Below are positions 1-8,065 of a DNA stretch of 40,141 nt, piece by piece (within the stretch, counting starts at the first letter, position 1; the number at the start of each line of letters is the position of its first letter). The notes beneath the pieces are model-generated. The model had not been told where the DNA came from, did no database searches, and saw only the letters and a list, made by a program, of their open reading frames with translations. This stretch comes from Phycisphaerales bacterium (lineage in GTDB: Bacteria > Planctomycetota > Phycisphaerae > Phycisphaerales > UBA1924). The stretch lies in the NCBI GenBank assembly GCA_020853815.1, contig JADYYE010000113.1, positions 1 through 40,141 of the forward strand. The letters run 5' to 3'. A program made the translations under genes and the position numbers.

Positions 1-116
1 CCACCCGGACCCAGAACGCCCTCTGGACCGCGATGCAGTCGGTCCTCGATCAGGTCACACCCTCCGACGCCGCCAACTGCTTCAGGCACTGCGGATACTC
101 GCTACGTCAGGAGTGA
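1..116 (+). mobile_element. IS630-type transposase, C-terminal tail (partial)
   Basis: The first bases read in frame from position 3 as 37 codons ending in TGA at 114-116. The last residues contain ANCFRHCGY, the usual ending of IS630/Tc1-mariner-like DDE transposases, after an ALWTAMQSVLDQ helix. The catalytic DDE residues lie upstream of the window, so whether the element is intact cannot be judged. No inverted repeat could be matched because the other end is missing. Bases 117-272, between this tail and the next gene, hold nothing recognisable. Confidence 0.75.
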
Positions 117-272
117 GAACGCTCTAGGCATCCCGAGCCATCCGACCAAGACCAAGGACATCACCACGCCCGACGGCGCCGAAAGCCAGGCGACCATCCA
201 CAGCCTCGATCGCCGACCCGACATCGCGCGATGATCGATCTCGTCGGACACGACGCCTCCATCACCGCCGGT

Positions 273-953
273 TTACCGGAGCGGATCGGACACGAATTGC
301 GACAAGGGCAGGACATCCAGCCAGCCCTCCTGCACCGTCTGCTCCACGCGAATCTCCGTGCCGAAGAGCAGCTTGCCGACGTCCACCCGCGCCCGCACGC
401 GCGCCGGCAATGTCTCGGACCGGAACCCGACCATCTGGAAGATCACCTTGCCGCCCGGCGTGGTCGGGTCGTCTCGCACCGATTGAGGATACGCATAGGC
501 GCCCGCGAAACGATCCATGTGGGAAAGCGTGAGCAACATGATCAAACCTAGAACAGGGCCCTCCGCGAATTTCGAGTCTCGTCCCTCCTCGCAAGGCAAG
601 ACGCCCAAATCGCGCGTGTCGTCCCGGAGCGCAAGCCAGTCGGATGGTTTGCCGAGCTTCCCAAGCCTCGGATCAGTCGTGTCGCGCAACGGCCAGAATT
701 GAGTCCCCTCGACGTTCTTCCCACTTGTCCGCACGCGCAGCAGCAGGTACCTCCCCGTCCCTGCATCCGCGACGATCGCCAGCGCCACCGCCGGTTCCTT
801 GGCCCCCTGGGGCGTCGGCAGCTTCATGAACGCGTCGGCCAGCGCCGCCTCTTCCGGCTCGGAGAAATACCGAGGCTTGCTGCTCCTCGTACACCCCGCC
901 AGCGCCATCGCGCCGACAACCGCCATCACAACCAGCCACGCTCTCTTCGCCAC
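273..953 (-). CDS. Hypothetical lipoprotein
   Basis: The 226-residue product has a short basic start, a hydrophobic stretch and a lipobox LAGC with the lipidated Cys at residue 21, so it should be exported and anchored by lipid. The start is a GTG with GGAGG about 7 nt upstream; a longer in-frame ATG reading would begin at 998 but lacks a ribosome site and adds 15 unlikely residues. The mature part has no motif I recognise. It is mixed alpha/beta in composition with a conserved-looking central segment around LGKLGKPSDWLALRDD. It is divergent from the sulfatase, with 147 nt between the two starts. Function unknown. Confidence 0.7.
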   Translation of the reverse strand: MAKRAWLVVMAVVGAMALAGCTRSSKPRYFSEPEEAALADAFMKLPTPQGAKEPAVALAIVADAGTGRYLLLRVRTSGKNVEGTQFWPLRDTTDPRLGKLGKPSDWLALRDDTRDLGVLPCEEGRDSKFAEGPVLGLIMLLTLSHMDRFAGAYAYPQSVRDDPTTPGGKVIFQMVGFRSETLPARVRARVDVGKLLFGTEIRVEQTVQEGWLDVLPLSQFVSDPLR

Positions 954-1100
954 GGTCCACCTCCACTTGCGAGCGTGCAACGCTTCGCCGGCGGCCATGT
1001 CACGCCTTGGCGTACCTCACCTGCGCAGCCTACTTCCACATTCCCCCCGACGTCAACATTCCGATTCCCGTATCTTCACTCCTTCCCCCGGAGTTCCCCG

Positions 1101-2672
1101 ATGAATCCGCTCGTATCCGCATCGCCCGACACGACCTCCACGCACACGGCACTCACTGGACATTCTGCCCCCGCGCTCGCGCGTTGCTTCGCCCGCGCCG
1201 CCTCGATCGCCGTCACCCTCGCCGGCGCGGCCTTGCTCGCCGCGTGCGCCTCGCACTCCGACCGTTCATCCCTCGGCACTTCCTCCGATCCATCCTCGAC
1301 CCGCAGCGCCACATCCCGCAACGCCGCACCGCCCAACATCGTTCTCATCCTCACCGACGATCTCGGCGTCGGCGAGCTCGGCAGCTACGGCCAGAAGCTC
1401 ATCCGCACGCCCAACCTCGACGCGCTCGCCGCCCAGGGCGTCCGCTTCACCAACGCCTACGCGGGCAGCGCCGTGTGCGCCCCCTCGCGCTGCGTCCTTC
1501 TGACAGGCCGCCACACAGGGCACAGCGAGATCCGCGACAACAAGGAACTCCAGCCCGAGGGCCAGCAGCCCATCTCCGAATCCGCGATCACCATCGCAGA
1601 GACGCTCAAGGCCCGCGGCTACGCCACCGCCGCCATCGGAAAATGGGGGCTGGGCCCTCCCGGAAGCTCCGGCGATCCCGCCAAGCACGGCTTCGATCTC
1701 TTCTTCGGCTACAACTGCCAGCGCCACGCCCACAACCACTACCCCACCTGGCTCTATCGCAACAACACCCGGGTCGATCTCCCCGGGAACAAGCCCAAGT
1801 ACGCCAGCGGCACCGAAACCACCGGCACCTACGCGCCCGATCTCATGCGCGAGGAAGCGCTCGCCTTCATCGATCAGCACGCCGCCGCGCCGTTCTTTCT
1901 CTACTTCGCCACGACCGTGCCGCACATGGCGATGCAGGTGCCCGAGTCGTCGCTCGCGGAGTACCGCGGCAAGCTCGACGAGAAACCCTACAACGGCAAG
2001 AGCTACCTCCCCCACCCCGATCCGCACGCCGCGTACGCCGCGATGATCACGCGCATGGACGCCGACGTCGGCACGCTCATCGCTCGCCTCCGCGAGCGCC
2101 GCAACGACCGCGACACCCTCGTCATCTTCACCAGCGACAACGGCCCGACCATCAACGTCGGCGGGGCCGACAGCACCTTCTTCAACAGCACCGCCGGCCT
2201 GCGCGGTCGAAAAATGGACCTCTACGAGGGCGGCATCCGCGTCCCCCTCATCGCCACCTGGATCACCGACGGGTTATCGGGCCGCGTTCAAGGCATTTCC
2301 GCCACACCCGTCGCGGCCTGGGACCTCTTCCCAACCATCGCCGCCCTCTGCGGCGTCGAGCCGCCCGGTGGCCTCGACGGGATCGACCTCTCGCCCATCC
2401 TTCGCGCCCGGGGCCAGCCCGCCGCCCGCGAATACCTCTACTGGGAATACCCCGATGGCAAGGGGTGGCAGGCCGTCCGCATCGGGAACATGAAAGCCAT
2501 CCGCCGGAACGCCACGGCGACCCCCAAGGGCCCGATCGAGGTCTACGACCTGGCCGCGGACCCCGCGGAAACCACGGACATTTCCGCGTCGCGCCCCGAG
2601 ATTGTGAAGCGAGCCGAGGAGATCTTCGGCGCTCGAACTCCCTCCCCCATCGCCGACTGGAATTACGACTGA
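1101..2672 (+). CDS. Sulfatase (arylsulfatase family S1), lipoprotein
   Basis: This 523-residue protein belongs to the alkaline-phosphatase-like sulfatases, which hydrolyse sulfate esters. The signature CAPSR begins at Cys126, the residue converted to formylglycine by an activating enzyme not present here. Metal-binding DDLG (Asp86-Asp87) lies near the N-terminus and the FTSDNGP motif follows in the middle. The N-terminus has a long basic region, a hydrophobic stretch and a lipobox LAAC at 46-49, so it is likely an exported lipoprotein. The ATG is preceded by GGAG; longer upstream reading frames are open only because of base composition. Substrate cannot be told from sequence; sulfated polysaccharides are common targets in planctomycetes (inference). 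A short hairpin (2673-2688) directly follows the stop. Confidence 0.95.
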   Translation: MNPLVSASPDTTSTHTALTGHSAPALARCFARAASIAVTLAGAALLAACASHSDRSSLGTSSDPSSTRSATSRNAAPPNIVLILTDDLGVGELGSYGQKLIRTPNLDALAAQGVRFTNAYAGSAVCAPSRCVLLTGRHTGHSEIRDNKELQPEGQQPISESAITIAETLKARGYATAAIGKWGLGPPGSSGDPAKHGFDLFFGYNCQRHAHNHYPTWLYRNNTRVDLPGNKPKYASGTETTGTYAPDLMREEALAFIDQHAAAPFFLYFATTVPHMAMQVPESSLAEYRGKLDEKPYNGKSYLPHPDPHAAYAAMITRMDADVGTLIARLRERRNDRDTLVIFTSDNGPTINVGGADSTFFNSTAGLRGRKMDLYEGGIRVPLIATWITDGLSGRVQGISATPVAAWDLFPTIAALCGVEPPGGLDGIDLSPILRARGQPAAREYLYWEYPDGKGWQAVRIGNMKAIRRNATATPKGPIEVYDLAADPAETTDISASRPEIVKRAEEIFGARTPSPIADWNYD

Positions 2673-2977
2673 CCCCGTGGCTCCGGGGACTGACCCAGCG
2701 CCCCGAGTGCCGTCGCCAACCTGTTTGCCACCTCCTGCTCCAACTCCTTCCCACGATCGGCCCGTGTTCGGTCTCGCACGCACCTGCAACCCCATCCGGG
2801 CGCGCGACGAATGGACAGGGCTTGGCCGCCCGGCCGTGTGCAAGCTCCACGCGGGTTGATATCGTGTCACCCCCGTTGCGCCGCACGCCCGGTTTCGGCT
2901 AGGCTGGCGCGTCGGGCGTGACGTGCCGTCGAGCGGTGGGTCACGCCAAACTTTCGGACCGAGGAAGCGAGCCTTCG
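2673..2977. other. Intergenic stretch between sulfatase and pilT-like gene
   Basis: This 305-nt stretch has no convincing gene. It opens with a small hairpin right after the sulfatase stop (CCCCG at 2673-2677 pairing with CGGGG at 2684-2688, loop TGGCTC) without a T-run. It also contains a weak promoter candidate for the pilT-like gene, listed separately. Confidence 0.5.
2876..2905 (+). promoter_or_regulatory. Candidate promoter of the pilT-like gene
   Basis: TTGCGC (2876-2881) and TAGGCT (2900-2905) are 18 nt apart, a plausible housekeeping promoter for a GC-rich genome. Transcription would start near 2912 and leave a leader of about 66 nt. Weak match, so low confidence. Confidence 0.3.
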
Positions 2978-4138
2978 ATGAGCGTGGAAACGGATTCGGC
3001 ACACAGTCCAGCGGAGCACACCGGGCACGTCGCACTCCCGACCAAGAAGCGCGGCGACCCGTTCGAGACCCGCTGGGGACAGTTCCTCAAGGCCTGTATG
3101 AAGCTCGACGCCTCGGACCTCATCATGAAGTCCGAGACCTGCCCGAAGCTCCGCCTCCGCGGCGCGCTCAAGCCCCTGGACTGCGAGCCGGTCGACACCG
3201 ACGAGTTCTGGGCCATCGCCCGCGCCATCCTCAGCGAAGAGCAGCTCGAGGACCTGCACAAGTACGGCTCGGTCGACTTCGCCTATGACTTCGAGAAGGG
3301 CGTCCGCTTCCGCGTCAACCTCTTCATGGCCAAGGGACGCCTCTCGATCGCCGCCCGTCTCATCACCAGCAAGATCCGGCGCTTCGACGAGCTCTACCTC
3401 CCGCCCATCATGTCCGAGATCGCGATGCAGCCCCAGGGCATCGTGCTCCTCTGCGGCGTGACCGGCTCGGGCAAGTCGACCACCATCGCGGCCATGCTCG
3501 ATTACGTCAACGAGCGACGGCCCGTCCACATCGTCACCATCGAAGACCCGATCGAGTACATCTTCGAGGACAAGAAGGCCACGATCAATCAGCGCGAGAT
3601 CGGCATCGACTGCCTCGACTTCAAGATCGCACTCCGCGCCCTGGTCCGCGAGAACCCCGACGTTGTTCTCGTGGGCGAGATGCGCGACAACGAGACCTTC
3701 GAGGCCGCCCTCCACGCCGCCGAGACCGGGCACCTGGTCTACGGCACCATCCACGCGTCGAGCACGACCCAGACCTTCTCGCGTATCTACGGCCTGTTCG
3801 AGCAGGAAGAGGTCGACCAGGTCCGGCGAATCCTCGCCTACCAGATGCGCGCGTTCGTCTATCAGAAGCTTCTCCCCACGCTGCGCCCCGAGATCCACCG
3901 CATCCCCGCGCTGGAAATCCTCATCAACAACACGGTCGTGCGCAAGCAGATCCTCGAAGCCCGCGAGGGCGAGATCCGCGAGTACCTCAAGTCCATCGAA
4001 GCCCGCCAGACCGGCATGAAGGACTTCAACGAGAGCCTCGTGGAACTGGTCGAGCAGGAGTACATCCACATGCGCGTCGCGATGGAGGCCACCCCCAACG
4101 CCGACGAGCTGCTGATGCGCCTGAAGAAGCTCGGGTGA
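2978..4138 (+). CDS. PilT/PilU-type ATPase (type IV pilus retraction family)
   Basis: The 386-residue protein is a secretion-superfamily hexameric ATPase of the PilT branch, whose known members power pilus retraction at the inner membrane. An N-terminal PAS-like half precedes the motor domain. Walker A is GVTGSGKST with Lys166; the Asp box is TIEDPIEY; Walker B and the PilT-typical segment read VRENPDVVLVGEMRD; the His box is TGHLVYGTIHASS. All catalytic motifs are intact, unlike the GspE-like protein at 6254. The chosen ATG has GAGGAAG upstream; an earlier in-frame start at 2918 adds 20 unlikely residues. No pilin or pilus assembly gene is nearby, so the pilus role is from family knowledge only. 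A strong terminator follows. Confidence 0.9.
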   Translation: MSVETDSAHSPAEHTGHVALPTKKRGDPFETRWGQFLKACMKLDASDLIMKSETCPKLRLRGALKPLDCEPVDTDEFWAIARAILSEEQLEDLHKYGSVDFAYDFEKGVRFRVNLFMAKGRLSIAARLITSKIRRFDELYLPPIMSEIAMQPQGIVLLCGVTGSGKSTTIAAMLDYVNERRPVHIVTIEDPIEYIFEDKKATINQREIGIDCLDFKIALRALVRENPDVVLVGEMRDNETFEAALHAAETGHLVYGTIHASSTTQTFSRIYGLFEQEEVDQVRRILAYQMRAFVYQKLLPTLRPEIHRIPALEILINNTVVRKQILEAREGEIREYLKSIEARQTGMKDFNESLVELVEQEYIHMRVAMEATPNADELLMRLKKLG

Positions 4139-4179
4139 GCGAGCACAGGTCCGCGGTTCAGTTTATTCTCGACAAGAAC

Positions 4180-4213
4180 AAGGTCGGCGCTCCGCGAAGA
4201 GCGCCGACCTTTT
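4180..4213 (+). terminator. Rho-independent terminator after pilT-like gene
   Basis: AAGGTCGGCGCTC (4180-4192) pairs perfectly with GAGCGCCGACCTT (4199-4211) around a 6-nt loop CGCGAA, and is followed by TTTT at 4210-4213. It lies 41 nt past the pilT-like stop and 30 nt from the stop of the convergent minus-strand gene, so it may serve both directions. Confidence 0.88.
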
Positions 4214-4243
4214 GTGTTGCTCAAACCGGCGGGCGTCCTCCGT

Positions 4244-4891
4244 TCAGCGTGCGGCGGTGGCAACCGGGGGCGCTCCCGCGGGCGTCGCCGTCTCGCCCGG
4301 CGCCGGCAGCTTGGCGATCGACTGGTCAATCATCTGCTTGACCAGTTGCATCGGCTCGGATCGCCAGAACTGGGTCACCGAGCCCTGGCACGACGCGACC
4401 CACGGCGTCGTCGCGGTCTTCACATCGATCACCCGCATCACCATGTTGGCCTTGTCGGTGTTCCACACCCAGATGCTGCCTTCCTGCCCATTGCGGATGC
4501 TCTGCAGCCCGGTTACCTGCAGCAGAAGAATGGCGCGCGCGTTGGTCATGCGCCCAAGTTCAACCGCGTCGGCGTCGGTGAGACCCGAATCTTGGAACGA
4601 CAGTTCGCCCAGAACCTTCGAGATGTGACGGCGCTCGACCAGCCTGAAGCGTCGATCCATGAGTGCCTGAATCGCCGCCGTCTCGAGTTCAGTCGCACCG
4701 CCCGGGGGAACGCGCCCCGCCTCATCGGTGACAACCACGCCGATCGGCGTCGCTTCGTCCCCCACGAACTCCGGGGTCGAGGTGACACGGACCGCCACCG
4801 AAGGGTTCATCATGTTGTTGCCGGCGCAACCGCCCAGGCCCATCGACACCGCCGACACCGTCGCACAAAGAACGATACTCATCAGCTTCAT
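4244..4891 (-). CDS. CsgG-like lipoprotein
   Basis: The 215-residue product has a signal peptide with lipobox LGGC (Cys22), so it is probably lipid-anchored in the cell envelope. Its central part resembles the CsgG/LpoB/FlgO fold: a segment reading FRLVERRHISKVLGEL followed by a helix with DADAVELGRMTNARAILL and the strand LLQVTG. CsgG itself forms the curli secretion channel, but the fold is used widely and nothing shows a pore here. It has an Ala/Pro-rich tail. The start ATG has AAAGGATG upstream. It lies 61 nt downstream of a second, longer CsgG-like gene on the same strand, so the two are probably one operon. Confidence 0.7.
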   Translation of the reverse strand: MKLMSIVLCATVSAVSMGLGGCAGNNMMNPSVAVRVTSTPEFVGDEATPIGVVVTDEAGRVPPGGATELETAAIQALMDRRFRLVERRHISKVLGELSFQDSGLTDADAVELGRMTNARAILLLQVTGLQSIRNGQEGSIWVWNTDKANMVMRVIDVKTATTPWVASCQGSVTQFWRSEPMQLVKQMIDQSIAKLPAPGETATPAGAPPVATAAR

Positions 4892-4952
4892 TGTTCATCC
4901 TTTCGAGAATCCGTGTGCCTGCTCCGCGGCGGGGTAATCCGCCCCGGCTTGA

Positions 4953-5882
4953 TTACTCCGCCATCTCCGCCAGCTTCTTGAGCGCCGCCGACATCTTCGG
5001 GTCCTTCGACAGCTTCTCGAACGCCTCGTCGAACGCGCTCGAGATCATGTCCGCGTCGGGGAGCCTCGAGAGTTTGGTGCACTTGCCCGCGGCCTTGGCC
5101 GTCCCGACCACTTCTCCGGTCTCAACGTCCTGCAGCTTGAAGCTGATCTCCGTCTCGGCGACGAAGGTCGTCTGCATCTGGCCGTCCGGGGTCGCCCCGT
5201 GCCGATCGGTGATGCTCAGCTTCTTGATCTCGCCGAGCAGGACATACCTCGCTCCGAGCTGCCGACCGACGCGGATCGCCGACTCCTGGCTCACCATCCC
5301 GCTCTCGCTGAACTTGAACTCGTCGAGGAAACGATCGAAGCGCGAGCGATCGATCAGCGTGACGCCCTCGGGCTTGGTCTCGGCCAGCAGCTGCAGGGTG
5401 CGATCCTGGGCGTCGCGCCCGTAGCGCTCGACCTTCACACTCCGCGTCGCGGCGCCGATCCCGTCGCCCGTCGCCACGTCCACGTCGATCGGAGCTCGCC
5501 GGTCGGTCGTGTTGAGGAACGGCGGGACCGTCAGCACCCGACCACTCGATGCGGTCACGACGATCGCTTTCGCCGTCGAATCGAGCTGCTTGGGGCTTGG
5601 AGCCGGCTCGGGCTGGATCGGGCCGGGGATCGGGCCCTTCCAGAGCGCCGTGGCGCCCAGGACCGCTCCGCCTCCCACCAGCGCCGCCGCCGCCACCAGG
5701 CGCGCCGTCTTCGCCGAGAAGACCGTTGGGAACATGCGGGAGAGGAATCGCCCAACCTTGCTCCCCTTGTACGTCGCCTCGAGCAGACCGAGCGAAAGCG
5801 AGCACGCCGCGCCGCCGGCATGGATGATGCCCGCCACATCATGAAACGTCTCACCCTGAGCCACCAGAACTTCGGTATTCAC
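4953..5882 (-). CDS. CsgG-like protein with one membrane segment
   Basis: This 309-residue protein is a divergent paralog of its downstream neighbour. The shared signature is VTLIDRSRFDRFLDEFKF, then an SQESAIRVGRQLGARYVLLGEI segment (about residues 185-225). Instead of a lipobox it has about 60 soluble N-terminal residues, then a single hydrophobic segment (about 61-80), then a Pro-rich linker, so it should be inserted in the membrane with the CsgG-like part outside. The start is GTG with a perfect AAGGAG 6 nt upstream; the longer reading frame to 5969 adds 29 residues with no ribosome site. The same-strand pair is divergent from the GspE-like gene. Role unknown. Confidence 0.7.
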   Translation of the reverse strand: MNTEVLVAQGETFHDVAGIIHAGGAACSLSLGLLEATYKGSKVGRFLSRMFPTVFSAKTARLVAAAALVGGGAVLGATALWKGPIPGPIQPEPAPSPKQLDSTAKAIVVTASSGRVLTVPPFLNTTDRRAPIDVDVATGDGIGAATRSVKVERYGRDAQDRTLQLLAETKPEGVTLIDRSRFDRFLDEFKFSESGMVSQESAIRVGRQLGARYVLLGEIKKLSITDRHGATPDGQMQTTFVAETEISFKLQDVETGEVVGTAKAAGKCTKLSRLPDADMISSAFDEAFEKLSKDPKMSAALKKLAEMAE

Positions 5883-6253
5883 GCATGACTCCTTTACTTG
5901 TGGCCAGTCACTGGACGGACCCACCACGCCACGCCACTCGGGGCATGTTGGGGACCGATTTGGATGCACGCATGGACCTCGGAGCCGTCCGAGTCGGGCG
6001 GGGTCGGTTCACCCCAGCCGCTCAAGACAGACCGCTCGGCGGATCACAATCGCAAGGTCCAAAAGAAAATCTGGGGGAAATGTCCTTCCGCCCAACCACC
6101 CTTCCGAGTTCGTGGCACCCCGCAAGCCATGGTCGACGTACAGAACCGGCTTCCCGACGCGCACGCGGACGGGTTGTGCTAGCATCCTCTCCTTCCCGGT
6201 CGGGGCGGCCCCGCCCGGGCGATCGAACTCGACCATCCACGGGGTAACGACTC
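5883..6253. other. Divergent intergenic region (CsgG-like / GspE-like)
   Basis: A 371-nt stretch between two divergent starts with no gene. An AT-rich patch (AAAAGAAAATCTGGGGG, near 6061-6077) stands out from the GC-rich background. An extended -10 element for the plus-strand gene lies at 6177-6185. No promoter could be fixed for the minus-strand pair. Confidence 0.45.
6177..6185 (+). promoter_or_regulatory. Candidate extended -10 promoter of the GspE-like gene
   Basis: TGCTAGCAT fits the extended -10 pattern TGn followed by TAGCAT (4 of 6 consensus bases). No good -35 is visible, as is usual for extended -10 promoters. Transcription would start near 6192, leaving a leader of about 60 nt. 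Confidence 0.35.
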
Positions 6254-8005
6254 GTGCCAGAACTGCAAGATTCGGTGTTGGGTATCCCGTCGCTCCTGGC
6301 GGACGGTCTGATCCTGGTGAGCTTCTGGAAGCCGGTCGTGCTGATCCTGCCCTTCATCGGGTGGGGGTGGATCGTGACGCGGGTGCTGGACAAGCACGCC
6401 GCCCGCTTCTTCCTGCCGCGCGAGGGGTGGAACATCGGGCACCTGACCGCGGGTCTGGTCGCGCTGCTCCTGGCGGTGCTGATGCCGGTGGAGGGCGAGG
6501 GAGGTTTCTGGGCCGGCTTCGGCGCCGCGTTCCTCATCCTGCTCGGCGACATCGTCGTCTTCGCGCAGATCACCAACAAGGACGAACGCGTCCCCGAACA
6601 GTTCCACCTCACCCTCGACTTCTCGAAGTGGACCGAGGCCCGCAAGGCCAAGGCCGACGCCAAGAAGGCGGGCAAGGCGGAACTGGTGATCCGGGCCGCG
6701 GACAAATCCGCCCTGGCCGTGCCCGCGACCGACTCGCCCGACTTCCAGGTCCGCCTCGCCGCCGAGGCCCTCCTCATGCGCGCCGTCGACGCACGCGCGT
6801 CCCAGGCCGAGCTCGCGCCCGCGGGAAAGGAGAACCTCTACGGCGTGGTCCTCACGATCGACGGCGTGCGCACCGCCGGCGCGACCATGCCCGCCTCCGA
6901 CGCCGTCAAAATCATCGATCTCTGGAAGGCCGGCGCGAAGCTCGATGTCAACGAACGCCGGAAGCCTCTCCAAGGCGAGGTCAACATCGAGCGCGGCGAG
7001 CGCAAGGTCAAGGCTCGCGTGTCATCGGTCGGCGTGCAGGGCGGGATGCGGCTGACGCTGCTGTTCAACCCCGACCAGGCCGTCCGCTTCAAGCCCGACA
7101 AGCTCGGCCTGCTCGAGGCGCAGATGAACGAGCTGCGCGAGATCGTCGCCGATCCCAAGGGCACCGTCATCCTGGCGGGCGTGCCCGACGGCGGGCGGAC
7201 ATCGATGATGTACTCGGTCCTCAAGCTGCACGACGCCTACACCACCAACGTGCAGACCATCGAGCTTGATGTGCAGGACGCCCTGGAGGGCATCCGCCAG
7301 AACGTGTGGGATCCGATGGCCGAGGGGCCGGACTACTCGACGCTGACCCGCTCGATCCTGCGGCGCGATCCCGATGTGGTGGCGCTGGCCGAGGTGCCGG
7401 ACGCGAACACGGCCAAGGAGATCTGCAAAGCCGACCAGGAGCGTTCGCGTATCTACGCCTCCGTCAAGGCGCCCAACGCACTGGCGGGCTTGCAGACGTG
7501 GATGAAGCTGGTGGGCGACGCGGAGATGGGGTCCAAGGCGACGCACGGCGTGGTCGCCGTCCGCCTGGTTCGCCGCCTCTGCTCCAACTGCCGGGTTCAG
7601 TACCAGCCCGCGCCCGACATGCTGAAAAAGCTGGGGCTTCCCGTCGACAAGGTCAAGGTTCTCTATAAGAAGGGCGGCCAGGTCATTCTGAAGAAGGACC
7701 CCGAGACCTGCCCCGCCTGCCAGGGCACCGGCTACGCGGGACAGGAGGGCATCTTCGAGGCCTACAAGATCGGCCCGGCCGAGCAGGAACTCCTCAAGTC
7801 CGGGGACTGGAACGGGCTGCGGACGGAGCTGCGGAAGCGTCAATTGCCGAGCATGCAGCAGGCCGCCCTGCGCAAGGCGGTCGATGGCACGACGAGCATC
7901 GAGGAGATCACGCGCGTGATGGCCGAGCCCCAGGGCGCCGCGCCCGCCGGCGCGGCGCCCGCGCCCAAGCCCGCGGCTCCCGCCCAGCCCGCCCCGAAGA
8001 AGTAA
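6254..8005 (+). CDS. Membrane-tethered GspE/PilB-like protein with degraded ATPase motifs
   Basis: The 583-residue protein starts with about three hydrophobic segments (roughly residues 20-42, 63-80, 85-105), followed by a GspE-like N2 domain and motor domain. The Walker A equivalent reads GVPDGGRTS (309-317): the essential Lys is Arg315 and the fourth residue is Asp instead of Gly. The Asp box TIEDP is TIELD, and the His box is lost (RSRIYASVKAPNA). The Walker B region RRDPDVVALAEV keeps Glu380. The tetracysteine zinc site of GspE/PilB is intact (C443, C446, C486, C489). The tail is Ala/Pro-rich. Start is GTG. A typical GspE is soluble and active; this one looks like an inactive, membrane-bound relative. 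It probably shares an operon with the CvpA-like gene 60 nt downstream. Confidence 0.8.
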   Translation: MPELQDSVLGIPSLLADGLILVSFWKPVVLILPFIGWGWIVTRVLDKHAARFFLPREGWNIGHLTAGLVALLLAVLMPVEGEGGFWAGFGAAFLILLGDIVVFAQITNKDERVPEQFHLTLDFSKWTEARKAKADAKKAGKAELVIRAADKSALAVPATDSPDFQVRLAAEALLMRAVDARASQAELAPAGKENLYGVVLTIDGVRTAGATMPASDAVKIIDLWKAGAKLDVNERRKPLQGEVNIERGERKVKARVSSVGVQGGMRLTLLFNPDQAVRFKPDKLGLLEAQMNELREIVADPKGTVILAGVPDGGRTSMMYSVLKLHDAYTTNVQTIELDVQDALEGIRQNVWDPMAEGPDYSTLTRSILRRDPDVVALAEVPDANTAKEICKADQERSRIYASVKAPNALAGLQTWMKLVGDAEMGSKATHGVVAVRLVRRLCSNCRVQYQPAPDMLKKLGLPVDKVKVLYKKGGQVILKKDPETCPACQGTGYAGQEGIFEAYKIGPAEQELLKSGDWNGLRTELRKRQLPSMQQAALRKAVDGTTSIEEITRVMAEPQGAAPAGAAPAPKPAAPAQPAPKK

Positions 8006-8065
8006 CGCCCTGACATGATGGCGGGTCCACCGCTCGATGGACGGAGTTCCGCCGGAGACCGAACC

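Noticed and set aside
699-1100. N-terminal extension of the sulfatase frame
   Set aside because: It overlaps the divergent lipoprotein gene and would bury the signal peptide; the ATG at 1101 has a ribosome site.
1007-2902. 631-codon open frame over the sulfatase
   Set aside because: Arg/His/Pro-rich shadow frame; the sulfatase frame has the complete family motifs.
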